Below the pieces are notes generated by a model, which did not search any database, was not told where the DNA came from, and saw only the letters and a program-made list of their open reading frames with translations. Of a stretch of DNA of 64,000 bases, positions 16,970 through 27,376 are shown in pieces. Location: contig NZ_SLWA01000003.1 of NCBI RefSeq assembly GCF_004345565.1, positions 434,001 through 498,000 on the forward strand, read 5' to 3'. This DNA is from Flavobacterium circumlabens. GTDB lineage: Bacteria; Bacteroidota; Bacteroidia; Flavobacteriales; Flavobacteriaceae. Position 1 is the stretch's first letter. Every line of letters begins with the position of its first letter. Made by a program: the position numbers and the translations under genes.

Positions 16970-17956
16970 ATGCCAAAAACAATAAAAAAAGTTGGTGTTC
17001 TAACCTCAGGAGGTGACTCACCAGGAATGAATGCTGCAATACGATCAGTTGTTCGAACATGTGCTTATCATAATATAGAATGCATAGGAATTTATAGAGG
17101 GTATCAGGGAATGATCGAAGGAGATTTCAAAGAAATGGGTCCCCGAAGCGTAAATAATATTGTAAACAAAGGTGGAACGATCTTAAAATCGGCTCGTTCT
17201 ATTGAGTTCAGAACTCCGGAAGGCAGAAAAAAGGCACACGAAAACCTTTTGAAAGCCGGAATAGATGCTCTGGTTGTCATTGGAGGTGACGGAAGTTTTA
17301 CCGGAGGATTAATATTTAATGCAGAATTTGGTTTTCCTGTAATGGGAATTCCGGGTACAATCGATAATGATATTTTTGGAACCAGTCATACCTTAGGATA
17401 TGATACGGCCCTGAATACGGTTGTAGACTGTATTGATAAAATCAGAGATACCGCAAGTTCACATAACCGATTGTTTTTTGTAGAGGTTATGGGTAGAGAC
17501 GCCGGACATATTGCCCTTAATGCGGGTATTGGTGCAGGTGCCGAGGAAATCCTTATTCCTGAAGAAGATTTAGGTTTAGACCGATTACTGGATTCTCTTC
17601 AAAAAAGTAAAGCTTCAGGAAAATCATCAAGTATAGTGGTAATTGCAGAGGGAGATAAAATTGGTAAAAACGTATTCGAGTTAAAAGATTATGTTGAAGC
17701 TAATTTACCGGAGTATGATGTAAGAGTATCTGTTTTAGGACACATGCAGCGCGGTGGTTCCCCATCTTGTTTTGACCGTGTTCTGGCAAGCCGATTAGGT
17801 GTAAAAGCAGTAGAATCCCTAATAGAAGGAAAGTCAAACTACATGGTTGGTTTACAATCTGATAAAGTTACGCTGACTCCTTTAGAGCAGGCAATTAAGG
17901 GTAAATCTGAAATTGATAGGGAATTACTAAGAGTGTCTGATATAATGTCGACATAA
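16970..17956 (+). CDS. pfkA: ATP-dependent 6-phosphofructokinase
   Basis: 328 residues, the length of bacterial PfkA. Signatures: GGDSPGMNAAIR (14-25), GGDGSFTG (106-112), PGTIDND (128-134) with catalytic Asp132, MGRDAGHIAL and HMQRGGSPS. The GGDGS form, with Gly after the second Asp, indicates ATP and not pyrophosphate as phosphoryl donor. It phosphorylates fructose-6-phosphate in glycolysis in the cytoplasm. It is 87 bp ahead of gap, with no terminator between, so a glycolytic operon is likely. Confidence 0.95.
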   Translation: MPKTIKKVGVLTSGGDSPGMNAAIRSVVRTCAYHNIECIGIYRGYQGMIEGDFKEMGPRSVNNIVNKGGTILKSARSIEFRTPEGRKKAHENLLKAGIDALVVIGGDGSFTGGLIFNAEFGFPVMGIPGTIDNDIFGTSHTLGYDTALNTVVDCIDKIRDTASSHNRLFFVEVMGRDAGHIALNAGIGAGAEEILIPEEDLGLDRLLDSLQKSKASGKSSSIVVIAEGDKIGKNVFELKDYVEANLPEYDVRVSVLGHMQRGGSPSCFDRVLASRLGVKAVESLIEGKSNYMVGLQSDKVTLTPLEQAIKGKSEIDRELLRVSDIMST

Positions 17957-18019
17957 ATATAAGTTTAAAAAGAAAAGAAGTTTATTGTGAGGAAATTAGA
18001 CTTTAAAATAGTGTAATAA

Positions 18020-19048
<1,029 letters not shown>

Positions 19049-19063
19049 TATTATATATTTTTA

Positions 19064-19097
19064 CAAAATCCCGTTATTTCAAAGTAACGGGATTTTT
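19064..19097 (+). terminator. Terminator after gap
   Basis: Stem AAAATCCCGTTA / TAACGGGATTTT, loop of about 8 nt, followed by T5. It separates gap from the kinase-like gene. Confidence 0.85.
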
Positions 19098-19178
19098 CCC
19101 TTTTGTTACTCCTTTAATTAATGTAAAAAATACCCTTTTTATTTAGTTAAAGAAAACCTAATCCAAAAACTAAATAAA

Positions 19179-20030
19179 ATGAAATTAATAGTTGATAGTG
19201 GATCTACTAAAGCCGATTGGATTGCAATTGATGATAATGGAAAAGTATTATTCACCACACAAACTTTAGGATTAAATCCTGAAATTCTGGACGGTCCGGA
19301 AGTTATTACAAGAATAAGCGATCGTTTTGATATTTTACAAAATAAAAATAATGCAACACATTTGTTCTTCTACGGAGCAGGTTGCGGAACGGAAAGAATG
19401 CAGACCGAATTAACACGTATATTTCGTGAATTTTTTGTGAATGCAATTGTAGAAGTTCATGAAGATACATATGCAGCAGTTTATGCTACTACTCCAAAAG
19501 GGGAAAAAGCTATTGTAAGCATCCTTGGAACAGGGTCTAACTGCAGTTATTTTGACGGTAAAGTATTGCATCAGAAAGTACAGTCTCTAGGATATATCGC
19601 TATGGATGATTGTAGTGGAAATGTTTTCGGAAAAGAACTGATCAGAAAATATTATTTCAATAAAATGCCTAAAGAACTGGCAGTTGAATTTGAAAAAGAA
19701 TATAATTTAGAGCCTGATTTTATCAAAAACAAATTATACAAAGAACCAAATCCAAATGCGTATTTAGCGACTTTTGCTAAGTTCTTAATCAAACATAAAG
19801 ACACTGAGTTTTGTAGAAAAATTATCTTCAAGGGGATGAAATCTTTCGTTAAAAACTACATCAAACAATTTGATAACTGCAAAGAAGTTCCGGTGCATTT
19901 CGTAGGTTCTATTGCTTTTTATCTAAAAGAAGAATTGCAGGAAACATTTGATAAGTATGAACTTCAATTGGGTAATGTTTTAAGAAGGCCTATTGATGGA
20001 TTGATCGCTTATCACGTGGCTAACCAATAG
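19179..20030 (+). CDS. N-acetylglucosamine kinase-like ATPase (BadF/BadG/BcrA/BcrD family)
   Basis: 283 residues with an ASKHA fold. DSGSTKADW is the first phosphate motif (residues 6-14), GAGCGTE follows, ILGTGSNCSYFDG is the second phosphate/adenosine motif, and VGSIAF lies near the end. This matches the BadF/BcrA ATPase family, whose Bacteroidota members are generally annotated as GlcNAc kinases. A GlcNAc role is attractive because a chitin/GlcNAc locus lies at 47600-64000, but substrate specificity is inferred. It is 9 bp upstream of mgsA, so the two are cotranscribed. Confidence 0.75.
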   Translation: MKLIVDSGSTKADWIAIDDNGKVLFTTQTLGLNPEILDGPEVITRISDRFDILQNKNNATHLFFYGAGCGTERMQTELTRIFREFFVNAIVEVHEDTYAAVYATTPKGEKAIVSILGTGSNCSYFDGKVLHQKVQSLGYIAMDDCSGNVFGKELIRKYYFNKMPKELAVEFEKEYNLEPDFIKNKLYKEPNPNAYLATFAKFLIKHKDTEFCRKIIFKGMKSFVKNYIKQFDNCKEVPVHFVGSIAFYLKEELQETFDKYELQLGNVLRRPIDGLIAYHVANQ

Positions 20031-20039
20031 TATTGTTTT

Positions 20040-20414
20040 ATGGAAATAGCTATTATTGCGCATGATGGAAAAAAAGCAGATATGGTTCAGTTTTTAAATA
20101 AAAATAAAACCCTACTGCTGCAGGAAAATATCAAGCTGATCGCGACTGGAACAACCGGAAGCAAAGCAGTTAATGCAGGCTTTAAAGTTAGAAAAATGCT
20201 TTCTGGTCCGATGGGTGGCGACGCTCAGATTGCTGCAAGGGTTGCAGAAGGAAAAACCCAGATGGTATTCTTTTTTAAAGACCCGCTGGCAAGTCATGCC
20301 CATGAAGTTGATATTAATATGCTGATTCGTGTTTGTGATGTCCATAACGTGCCCTTAGCGACTAATGAAGCTTCTGCCCAATTGTTATTAAATGCTATTG
20401 CATTGCAATTATAG
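20040..20414 (+). CDS. mgsA: Methylglyoxal synthase
   Basis: 124 residues. TGTTG is the phosphate loop (36-40), SGPMGGDAQIA carries the catalytic Asp61, and the segment DPLASHAHEVDINMLIR holds the conserved histidine (His88). The enzyme converts dihydroxyacetone phosphate to methylglyoxal, a bypass used when phosphorylated sugars accumulate. Coupling to a sugar-kinase-like gene directly upstream, next to pfkA-gap, suits that overflow role. The protein lacks the longer N-terminus of the E. coli enzyme but is otherwise complete. A terminator follows at 20439. Confidence 0.92.
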   Translation: MEIAIIAHDGKKADMVQFLNKNKTLLLQENIKLIATGTTGSKAVNAGFKVRKMLSGPMGGDAQIAARVAEGKTQMVFFFKDPLASHAHEVDINMLIRVCDVHNVPLATNEASAQLLLNAIALQL

Positions 20415-20438
20415 CAATTTACCTATTTACATTATATT

Positions 20439-20473
20439 AAAAAACCGTTTCAGTGATGAAACGGTTTTTTTTG
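20439..20473. terminator. Bidirectional terminator between mgsA and the RidA gene
   Basis: Stem AAAAAACCGTTTC / GAAACGGTTTTTT with a 5-nt loop. It is flanked by A and T runs on both sides and placed between convergent genes. Confidence 0.88.
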
Positions 20474-20492
20474 TTTAATTATTTTTTAAACG

Positions 20493-20873
20493 CTATTGTA
20501 CAGCGATTATGGAAATTTCTACATTGACGTTTTTGGGTAAACAAGCCACCTGAACAGTTTCACGGGCCGGTGCTGTTTTTTCGTCAAAATAAGAACCGTA
20601 AACCGTATTGATGGCGCCAAAATTATTCATATCCATAATAAAAATAGTGGCTTTGACTACGTTCTCAAAAGTCATATCAGCCGCTTCTAAAATAGCAGCG
20701 ATATTTTTCATTACCTGATGTGTTTCATCATTGATGTTCTCTGTAATCAATTCTCCCGAAGCAGGATTGATAGCAATCTGGCCGGAAGCATACAGCGTAT
20801 TTCCTGATAATACAGCCTGATTGTAGGGTCCTATTGGAGCCGGTGCTTTTTCAGTAAAAATTATTTTTTTCAT
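20493..20873 (-). CDS. RidA-family enamine/imine deaminase
   Basis: 126 residues, a single RidA (YjgF/YER057c) domain: AIGPYNQAV near the start appears here as PIGPYNQAVL, followed by YASGQIAI. The C-terminal PARETVQVACLP contains the conserved Arg that binds the substrate carboxylate, and VEISIIA ends the domain. The enzyme hydrolyses reactive 2-aminoacrylate and related imines formed by PLP enzymes. Cytoplasmic trimer by family. Single gene, convergent with mgsA. Confidence 0.9.
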   Translation of the reverse strand: MKKIIFTEKAPAPIGPYNQAVLSGNTLYASGQIAINPASGELITENINDETHQVMKNIAAILEAADMTFENVVKATIFIMDMNNFGAINTVYGSYFDEKTAPARETVQVACLPKNVNVEISIIAVQ

Positions 20874-20962
20874 AAGTAATTGATTTTAAATGTCAGAATA
20901 GCTGTTTTCTAAGCTGTCAAGTAAAAGTTTACAGCTCAGTAAAGCAGGTCTAAAATATGATT

Positions 20963-23620
20963 TTATCTGTTGGAAGTGCTTCGTTTGTTCCATTTAATGT
21001 CACTAAGAACTCCTGATTTGATTCCGATGAAGAAATTCCAGTTGGAGTTTGTTCCAAGGGGACTCCAGTTAAAAGCCATTCTCCAGCTTAGTAAATCTCT
21101 TTCAAAACGAAATTGGGTAAACGTAACTCCTTTTTGTACAAAGTCATAACCAGTCGAAACCCCGCCTTTCCATTTTGGCGTAATATCCATATTAGCAGAA
21201 ATCATAATCGAATTTCCGGTTATTTTGCTTTCCCGATTTACATTCGAGTAGGTTAGCGAGTAGGCCATCGTCATGTCCCATGGAATTTTTGAATTAAAAA
21301 ACTCCGTAATTACATTCTCTTCATCATCATCTTTTTCATTTGCAAACTGGCTGTTCCGGGTGTCATTTAAGTCTGTATTGGTACCGAATAAATCATCTTT
21401 ACGACCACCATTTCGTTCACTTTGCTTGTTTTCCTCTTTTCCGCCCTTATTCGAGAACGAATAATTCATGGTAACATTGGCACTTGTCAGTCTGAATAGA
21501 CTTCCTCCATTGTCAATATTAAAGGTGTTTATTCTTGTTCCGGAATTGTCAATAGCATAAGGATCAAGAGTGGCTCCGAAATTGACATTCATTTTATTGT
21601 CAAAAAACTGGGTTCCTCCGCTTACAAGTACAGGCTGCCATGCTAAAACTTGTTTTCCGTCAGCATCAAAATTATAACTGGTATTCAAATTCAGGTTGTT
21701 TAACAACATGATTTTTTTAGGCTCTGTCTTTGTACTGTCACTGTCTCTTACTTTAGCTTCAAAAGTATTGCTTAAAGAGAATCCTACTATGTTAGAATTG
21801 TCTTTGCTCGGAGCACCGTAAACACCATTTTCAAAACGGGTATAGGAATTCGTAATTATACCGGAAGCATCAACAGTGTAATTGTTATAATATTTTTCAA
21901 AACTTGGCGTATAGGCATATGTTATCGAAGGTCTCATAACGTGACGGATCGACTGGATTCTTTTGTCGGCACCAAAGTTAAAAGTTCCATAAATGGTAGT
22001 TCCTAAATTCGTACTGAAATTATAAGTCCTGAAAGCGTCAAAACCATTAACCGTTCTGTCTACCACCTTACTTTGGCTTGTATCGTAACTTCTGTCAATA
22101 GTTTTCGTTACCCAGGTTTCCTGATAATTTGTAGAGGCTCCTGCACTAAAATATTTAAATATCTTGAAGTTCGTACTCAACGGTATACTGTGCTGCATAC
22201 CTATCTGGGCATCTCTGAACATTTGTGGTTTAAAAAATAAGGAATCTGTTGTTGTGATGTTATTTTTACCACTCAGGTTGTATTGCAGATTGATGTTTTT
22301 AATGAAACCCTTTTTGACGCCGTCTTTTCCAACAAACGGATAAACACGATCAATACTGGCCTGTAAGGTTGGTAATGTCATAGTGATTTGCTCCGTCTGC
22401 GTGTTTTGCGAATGTGTTGCCGTTAAGGAGATACGCGCCTGTGGAATCGTATTAAAGGTTTTATTGTACGATATCGAAGAGCTTAAGGTATTGTTAAGAT
22501 TTGATCCTACGTTGGCCTGATTGATCGATTGCTTGAAGTATTTACTGCTTCCCATATTTACAGAAGCAGAAAACGTTGAATTTGGATTGGATTTGGTGTC
22601 TTTGGAATGCGACCACTGAATGTTGTAAATGTTTTGTTTCGAATAGTCAGGATAGCCTCTTTCGCTATTGATTAAATTCTCAAAACGCACATTTATATTA
22701 CCCCTGTATTTGTATCTGGTAGCGTAAGCCGATTCAAAACGCATGGCATAACTCCCGTTGGTATAATAATCCCCGAGGACAGTTAAATCATAATTATCGC
22801 TTAACGCAAAATAATACCCCATATTCTGGAGTGAAAATCCACGGGTATTCGAGTCGTTATAACTTGGTATAATAATTCCTGAAACACTTTTTTCCTGGCT
22901 CATCGGGAAATATGCAAACGGTAAGGCGATAGGAGTAGGGACATCGGCAATAACCATATTGGTTAAGCCCGTGATTACTTTTTTTCCCGGAATGAACTTT
23001 ACTTTGTTGGTTTGGAAATAATATTCGGGATTGTCAATATCTTTAGAAGTGGTAAAACGTGCGCCTTTTAAAAAATAAACCGAATCATTTTCTTTTTTGG
23101 TAACGGCGGCTTTGATCTTAAATTCACCTTGTTCTGTTCTTGAATTGTAGATTAAAGCTTTTTTCGTCTTAAAATTAAATCGAATAGAGTCCGGCTGAAC
23201 TTCACTCGCTCCCTGCTTAAAGTTGGGATACTGGGTTAAAACTCCCGCTGAATCTCTTATTCTTCCGGCATAAACTTCATCTTTATCGTAATCCAGTACG
23301 ATAATACCGGATTTCAGCTCAACATCTTTATAATAAAGCTCTGCTTCGTTATAAAGTGTGATTGTTTTCTTTTTCTGATCTATCTTCGCATAATCTTTAG
23401 CCACATATCTCACTTTACCATCCAGAAATGTCTTTTTTGGCCTGACGGTATCGAGTTTTATAGTATCAGTGACAGTTATTTCAGGTTTTACTGGCTTATC
23501 TGTTTGTTTTACAGCTGGTAAAGTAGTTTTTTTTGTTTTTATCTCTTGCGAATATAGATTACCACATCCTAATGTTAGGAAAAATGATATTAAAACGATA
23601 TTAAATAAGTTTGTATGCAA
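20963..23620 (-). CDS. LptD-like outer membrane LPS assembly barrel
   Basis: About 885 residues from a TTG at 23620. A hydrophobic leader (FNIVLISFFLTLG) ends near YSQ, followed by a low-complexity Lys/Thr segment, an OstA-like beta-jellyroll region (KKKTITLYNEAELYYKDVEL) and a long barrel with many aromatic-rich strands. The protein belongs to the Bacteroidota LptD group that inserts LPS into the outer leaflet. The frame is open to 23704 but has no ATG; TTG codons at 23704, 23671 and 23620 are the options. A TAnnTTTG match at 23669-23676 would exclude the longest start. The start is uncertain, the barrel assignment is firm. Confidence 0.8.
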   Translation of the reverse strand: MHTNLFNIVLISFFLTLGCGNLYSQEIKTKKTTLPAVKQTDKPVKPEITVTDTIKLDTVRPKKTFLDGKVRYVAKDYAKIDQKKKTITLYNEAELYYKDVELKSGIIVLDYDKDEVYAGRIRDSAGVLTQYPNFKQGASEVQPDSIRFNFKTKKALIYNSRTEQGEFKIKAAVTKKENDSVYFLKGARFTTSKDIDNPEYYFQTNKVKFIPGKKVITGLTNMVIADVPTPIALPFAYFPMSQEKSVSGIIIPSYNDSNTRGFSLQNMGYYFALSDNYDLTVLGDYYTNGSYAMRFESAYATRYKYRGNINVRFENLINSERGYPDYSKQNIYNIQWSHSKDTKSNPNSTFSASVNMGSSKYFKQSINQANVGSNLNNTLSSSISYNKTFNTIPQARISLTATHSQNTQTEQITMTLPTLQASIDRVYPFVGKDGVKKGFIKNINLQYNLSGKNNITTTDSLFFKPQMFRDAQIGMQHSIPLSTNFKIFKYFSAGASTNYQETWVTKTIDRSYDTSQSKVVDRTVNGFDAFRTYNFSTNLGTTIYGTFNFGADKRIQSIRHVMRPSITYAYTPSFEKYYNNYTVDASGIITNSYTRFENGVYGAPSKDNSNIVGFSLSNTFEAKVRDSDSTKTEPKKIMLLNNLNLNTSYNFDADGKQVLAWQPVLVSGGTQFFDNKMNVNFGATLDPYAIDNSGTRINTFNIDNGGSLFRLTSANVTMNYSFSNKGGKEENKQSERNGGRKDDLFGTNTDLNDTRNSQFANEKDDDEENVITEFFNSKIPWDMTMAYSLTYSNVNRESKITGNSIMISANMDITPKWKGGVSTGYDFVQKGVTFTQFRFERDLLSWRMAFNWSPLGTNSNWNFFIGIKSGVLSDIKWNKRSTSNR

Positions 23621-23668
23621 AGGTTTAAATGCTATTTTTGTAAAAGTATGGCTTGTTTTTTGACACGT

Positions 23669-23694
23669 CAAACTTACATATAATTTTTTGTCAA
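23669..23694 (-). promoter_or_regulatory. Possible promoter of the lptD-like gene
   Basis: TAAGTTTG at 23676-23669 matches TAnnTTTG, and a TTG lies at 23694-23692. The spacing of 15 bp is shorter than the usual 18 or so. If real, transcription starts near 23660 and the TTG at 23620 is the usable start. Confidence 0.35.
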
Positions 23695-23752
23695 AAATAA
23701 TCAATTATAAAAATTATAGCAGTTGCCTTTATTAAAATTAACTTTTAGATTT

Positions 23753-24880
23753 ATGAATATACTTAACAAAACTAGACTAATATTTAGTTTTCTTCTAATG
23801 ATAACGACTTTTTGTTCTTACAGTCAATCGAATGTCTTTAAAGTGACATTGGATGCAGGACATGGAGATCACGATTTTGGAGCAGTTTACAGTGGCAGGA
23901 TAGAAAAAAATATTGCGCTTGCGATTGTGTTAAAAATTGGAAAAATATTAGAAGCAAGCCCAAATGTTGATGTTATCTATACTCGTAAGACAGATGTTTT
24001 TATTGATCTTGTCGAAAGAGCCAATATTGCAAACAGAGCCAATTCCAATATTTTTGTTTCTATACATTGCAATGCCAACAAAAATACGGCAGCCGATGGA
24101 ACCGAAACCTATGTAATGGGTTTGAGTAAAGTAGCATCCAATCTTGAGGCTGCGAAAAAAGAGAACTCGGTTATTACTTTAGAAAAAGATTATAAGCGTA
24201 AATACGAAGGTTACGATCCTAATTCTCCGGAATCAATGATCGGAATGACACTGATGCAGGAAGAATACATGGATAACAGTATTTCATTAGCCGATAAAAT
24301 TGAGGCAAATTTTGACAGGCTTGGAAAAAAACTGCGCCAGGGAGGTGTAAAACAGGCTCCTTTTATGGTACTTCATAAAGCATATATGCCAAGGGTTTTA
24401 GTAGAAACCGGATTTGTTTCCAATCCGACAGAAGGGAATATTTTAAACTCTGAAGAAGGCCAAAATGACATTGCAAAAGCAATCGCTGAAGCTATTATTA
24501 GTTATAAAAGAGAATATTTTGGTTCGGGAGTACCGGAAATATCGGACCAGCGACCAGCCAGAGATACTTCAACACCCGCAAAACAAAAAGTAGTTGAAGC
24601 TCCTGTTGCCGTAAAAAATGCACCAAAAGGGACTTTCTTTAAAGTACAGCTTATCGCGAGCATTAAAAAAACACCATTGGAGCCGAAAAACTTCAAAGGA
24701 CTGAAGAATGTGACTGTGTTATTTGAAAACAATATATATAAGTATTTCTATCAGGAAACTTCAAGTTACGATATGGCACAAAAATATTTGCAAGAAGCTA
24801 AAGGTAAAGGCTATGGAGCCGCTTTCTTAATTGCATATAAAGACGGAGAAAAAATCAGTATTCAGGACGCCATTAAATAA
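23753..24880 (+). CDS. N-acetylmuramoyl-L-alanine amidase (Amidase_3) with C-terminal SPOR-like region
   Basis: 375 residues from the ATG at 23753, which gives a proper signal peptide (MNILNKTRLIFSFLLM..., cleaved after SYSQ). Amidase_3 domain at about 28-255: LDAGHGDHDFGA holds the first Zn histidine, the Glu in RIEKNIALAI is the next ligand, VSIHCNAN gives the second histidine, and VLVETGFVSNP carries the catalytic Glu. The last 80 residues (FFKVQLIAS onward) look like a divergent SPOR peptidoglycan-binding domain. The enzyme splits the MurNAc-L-Ala bond during cell separation. It is divergent from the LptD-like gene and 50 bp ahead of mlaD. Confidence 0.88.
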   Translation: MNILNKTRLIFSFLLMITTFCSYSQSNVFKVTLDAGHGDHDFGAVYSGRIEKNIALAIVLKIGKILEASPNVDVIYTRKTDVFIDLVERANIANRANSNIFVSIHCNANKNTAADGTETYVMGLSKVASNLEAAKKENSVITLEKDYKRKYEGYDPNSPESMIGMTLMQEEYMDNSISLADKIEANFDRLGKKLRQGGVKQAPFMVLHKAYMPRVLVETGFVSNPTEGNILNSEEGQNDIAKAIAEAIISYKREYFGSGVPEISDQRPARDTSTPAKQKVVEAPVAVKNAPKGTFFKVQLIASIKKTPLEPKNFKGLKNVTVLFENNIYKYFYQETSSYDMAQKYLQEAKGKGYGAAFLIAYKDGEKISIQDAIK

Positions 24881-24905
24881 TAGTCACAAGTTCGGATATT
24901 TATAT

Positions 24906-24913
24906 TAATTTTG
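24906..24913 (+). promoter_or_regulatory. Predicted -7 element for the MCE/MlaD gene
   Basis: TAATTTTG is an exact TAnnTTTG match, 18 bp ahead of the TTG start at 24931. No good TTG lies at the expected -33 position, so readthrough from the amidase gene may also contribute. Confidence 0.4.
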
Positions 24914-24930
24914 TAGAAACACTTAGAATT

Positions 24931-25899
24931 TTGAAACTAACAAGAGAAATTAAAACGGCTATTTTAGTCATCGGGTCAATATTACTATTTATTTGGGGCT
25001 ATAGTTTTTTAAAAGGTAAAGACCTTTTTACGGATTACAAGACATTATATGTAGAATACGATAATGTTGAGGAATTATCAGCTTCAGCACCTGTAACTTT
25101 AAACGGACTTGTAATTGGAAAAGTAATTAAAATTACAATCAATGAAACAACGGGTAAATTATTGGTTGAACTTCAGATAAAAACAGATTTTCCTATATCT
25201 AAAACCAGTCAGGCGGCTTTATATTCCCCAAGTTTAATTGGTGGAAAACAAATTAAAATTGTACCTAATCTCGCAGATAAAGAATTAGCGGAAGACGGGC
25301 AAATACTGCCTGCCGCTGTTGAGCTGGGATTAACAGAGTCTTTAGGAGGCAAGATTGAACCCATTCAGCAAAAACTGGAAAAAATGCTGGTAAGCATTGA
25401 CGTTCTGGTATCAGGACTGAATAATGTGCTGGACAAAAAAGGACAGGAAGATATCAAAAAGAGTTTAGCAGAATTGAGTCAGACTATGGAACAATTCCAC
25501 AAGGCTTCAGGAACTCTTAATTCTATTTTAGATACCAATAAAGGTCAGATTAACGGAGTTGTCACCAACTTTAATAAAATGTCAAATAATTTTTCTAAAA
25601 TATCAGATTCTTTAAACAAAGCTGACTTAGGAAAAACAGTTAGAAATTTAAATCAGACTTTAGCCAAAGTAGATGGTATAATGAGTAACCTAAATTCAGG
25701 AAAAGGTACAGCAGGAAAATTATTAAATGATGATGCATTGTATAATAATCTGGCTAAAACTTCAAAAGAGTTAGAGTTATTACTACAGGATGTCCGTCTT
25801 TACCCAACACGTTATGTGAATGTTTCTCTTTTTGGAAAGAAAAACAAACCTTATGTGGCACCACCGGCTGAAGACGCAAATTCAAATAGTAAAAAATAA
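24931..25899 (+). CDS. MlaD/MCE family lipid-transport protein
   Basis: 322 residues, TTG start. One N-terminal membrane anchor (AILVIGSILLFIWGYSFL) is followed by an MCE domain (about 33-115: YVEYDNVEELSASAPVTLNG, then GLVIGKV) and a long helical tail with heptad-like stretches to 290. MCE proteins form hexameric rings that carry phospholipids between membranes. Neither the ABC permease nor the ATPase partner (mlaE/mlaF) is adjacent here. It is 5 bp upstream of the Fe-S gene, so translation may be coupled to the redox unit. Confidence 0.85.
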   Translation: MKLTREIKTAILVIGSILLFIWGYSFLKGKDLFTDYKTLYVEYDNVEELSASAPVTLNGLVIGKVIKITINETTGKLLVELQIKTDFPISKTSQAALYSPSLIGGKQIKIVPNLADKELAEDGQILPAAVELGLTESLGGKIEPIQQKLEKMLVSIDVLVSGLNNVLDKKGQEDIKKSLAELSQTMEQFHKASGTLNSILDTNKGQINGVVTNFNKMSNNFSKISDSLNKADLGKTVRNLNQTLAKVDGIMSNLNSGKGTAGKLLNDDALYNNLAKTSKELELLLQDVRLYPTRYVNVSLFGKKNKPYVAPPAEDANSNSKK

Positions 25900-25904
25900 T
25901 AAAT

Positions 25905-27242
25905 ATGAGTTATTTAGATAATATTTTGTTCGCCATACTTTTGATAGTTGGTTTCGGTTTTTTTGCAACGAGCGTAAAAAAAATCATCCGAAACATTAAC
26001 CTCGGAGTAGATGTAAATCGAAAAGATAATTCTAAAGCACGCTGGAAAAATATGGCTTTGATTGCTCTTGGGCAGTCAAAAATGGTGAGACGCCCTGTTG
26101 CCGGTATACTTCATATTTTTGTATATGTAGGTTTTATAATTATTAATATAGAGTTACTCGAAATCATCATTGATGGTTTATTCGGAACCCATAGAATTTT
26201 TGCGCCTTATTTAGGAGTCGTGTATGATGTTTTAATTGCTTCGTTTGAAATTTTGGCGCTTTTAGTTTTAGTGGCCGTCATTACTTTCTGGATCAGAAGA
26301 AACATTATCAGACTGAAACGTTTTATAAATCCGGATTTAAACGGATTTCCTAAAAGTGATGCCAATTACATCTTGTACTTTGAGATGGTTTTGATGACGT
26401 TGTTTTTATTGATGAATGCTTCTGACCTGCACTTGCAAAATGTTCCGGGAGGGTTTTCGCATTTTCATAAAGCCGGAAGTTTTCCGGTAAGTCAATTCAT
26501 TGCTCCACTATTTAACGGAATGTCGAATGAACTGGTGATGTTATTATCCGAAATATTCTGGTGGCTGCACATTACTGGTATTTTGATTTTTATGAATTAT
26601 CTGTATTTTTCAAAACACCTGCATATCCTTTTAGCATTTCCAAACACTTATTTTGCAAACCTGAAGCCCGAAGGTCAATTTGATAATTTAGAGTCCGTTA
26701 CCAAAGAAGTTAAGTTAATGATGGATCCAAATGCAGATCCTTTTGCCGCCGCTCCGGTGGATGAAAATGCAGCACCGGCGAAATTTGGAGCAAGTGATGT
26801 TCAGGATTTAAACTGGGTTCAGCTGTTAAATGCTTATACTTGTACGGAATGTGGACGTTGTACATCGTCATGTCCTGCGAATCAGACGGGTAAGAAATTG
26901 TCTCCCCGCAAAATCATGATGGATACAAGAGATCGTCTGCAGGAAGTAGGAAAAAATATTGATGCCAATAAAGGTGTTTTTGTTCCCGATAACAAAACAT
27001 TACTCAACGATTATATAACACCGGAAGAATTGTGGGCTTGTACCTCATGTAACGCCTGTGTAGAAGAATGTCCGGTAAATATCAGTCCGTTGTCTATTAT
27101 TATGGATATGCGCCGTTATTTAGTAATGGAACAAAGTGCTGCCCCAATGTCATTAAATGCAATGATGACCAATATTGAGAATAATGGAGCGCCATGGCAA
27201 TACAATCAGCAGGACAGGCTGAATTGGAAAAATGAAAATTAA
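25905..27242 (+). CDS. Membrane-bound 4Fe-4S dicluster protein, heterodisulfide-reductase-like
   Basis: 445 residues. Around five membrane helices lie in residues 1-250, including HIFVYVGFIIIN and VLIASFEILALLVLVAV, resembling the NarI/HdrE cytochrome-b-like module, with histidines in the helices as possible haem ligands. A soluble ferredoxin domain follows, with CTECGRCTSSCP at about 309-320 and CTSCNACVEECP around 375-386, i.e. two [4Fe-4S] clusters. Together with the next gene it forms an HdrD/GlcF-like split pair, probably passing electrons between quinone and an unknown thiol or organic substrate. Confidence 0.8.
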   Translation: MSYLDNILFAILLIVGFGFFATSVKKIIRNINLGVDVNRKDNSKARWKNMALIALGQSKMVRRPVAGILHIFVYVGFIIINIELLEIIIDGLFGTHRIFAPYLGVVYDVLIASFEILALLVLVAVITFWIRRNIIRLKRFINPDLNGFPKSDANYILYFEMVLMTLFLLMNASDLHLQNVPGGFSHFHKAGSFPVSQFIAPLFNGMSNELVMLLSEIFWWLHITGILIFMNYLYFSKHLHILLAFPNTYFANLKPEGQFDNLESVTKEVKLMMDPNADPFAAAPVDENAAPAKFGASDVQDLNWVQLLNAYTCTECGRCTSSCPANQTGKKLSPRKIMMDTRDRLQEVGKNIDANKGVFVPDNKTLLNDYITPEELWACTSCNACVEECPVNISPLSIIMDMRRYLVMEQSAAPMSLNAMMTNIENNGAPWQYNQQDRLNWKNEN

Positions 27243-27376
27243 AATTGTTTAATTGGTTATTTGTTTAACCGTTTAACCGATTATAAAATATTTTAGGTTT
27301 TTTACTGGGTAATCATAAAGAAAGAGTTTTACCGATTAACCAAATTGACGATGAACCGATTTAACAAAATAAGAAG
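27243..27376. repeat. Low-complexity spacer with ACCGATT/TTAACC direct repeats
   Basis: Several near-copies of the word ACCGATT or TTAACCG (27265-27285, 27331-27366) occur between the two Fe-S genes. The stretch has no coding frame and no hairpin terminator, so cotranscription is plausible. Similar short-word spacers lie at 28240-28275 and 43240-43276. Confidence 0.45.
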
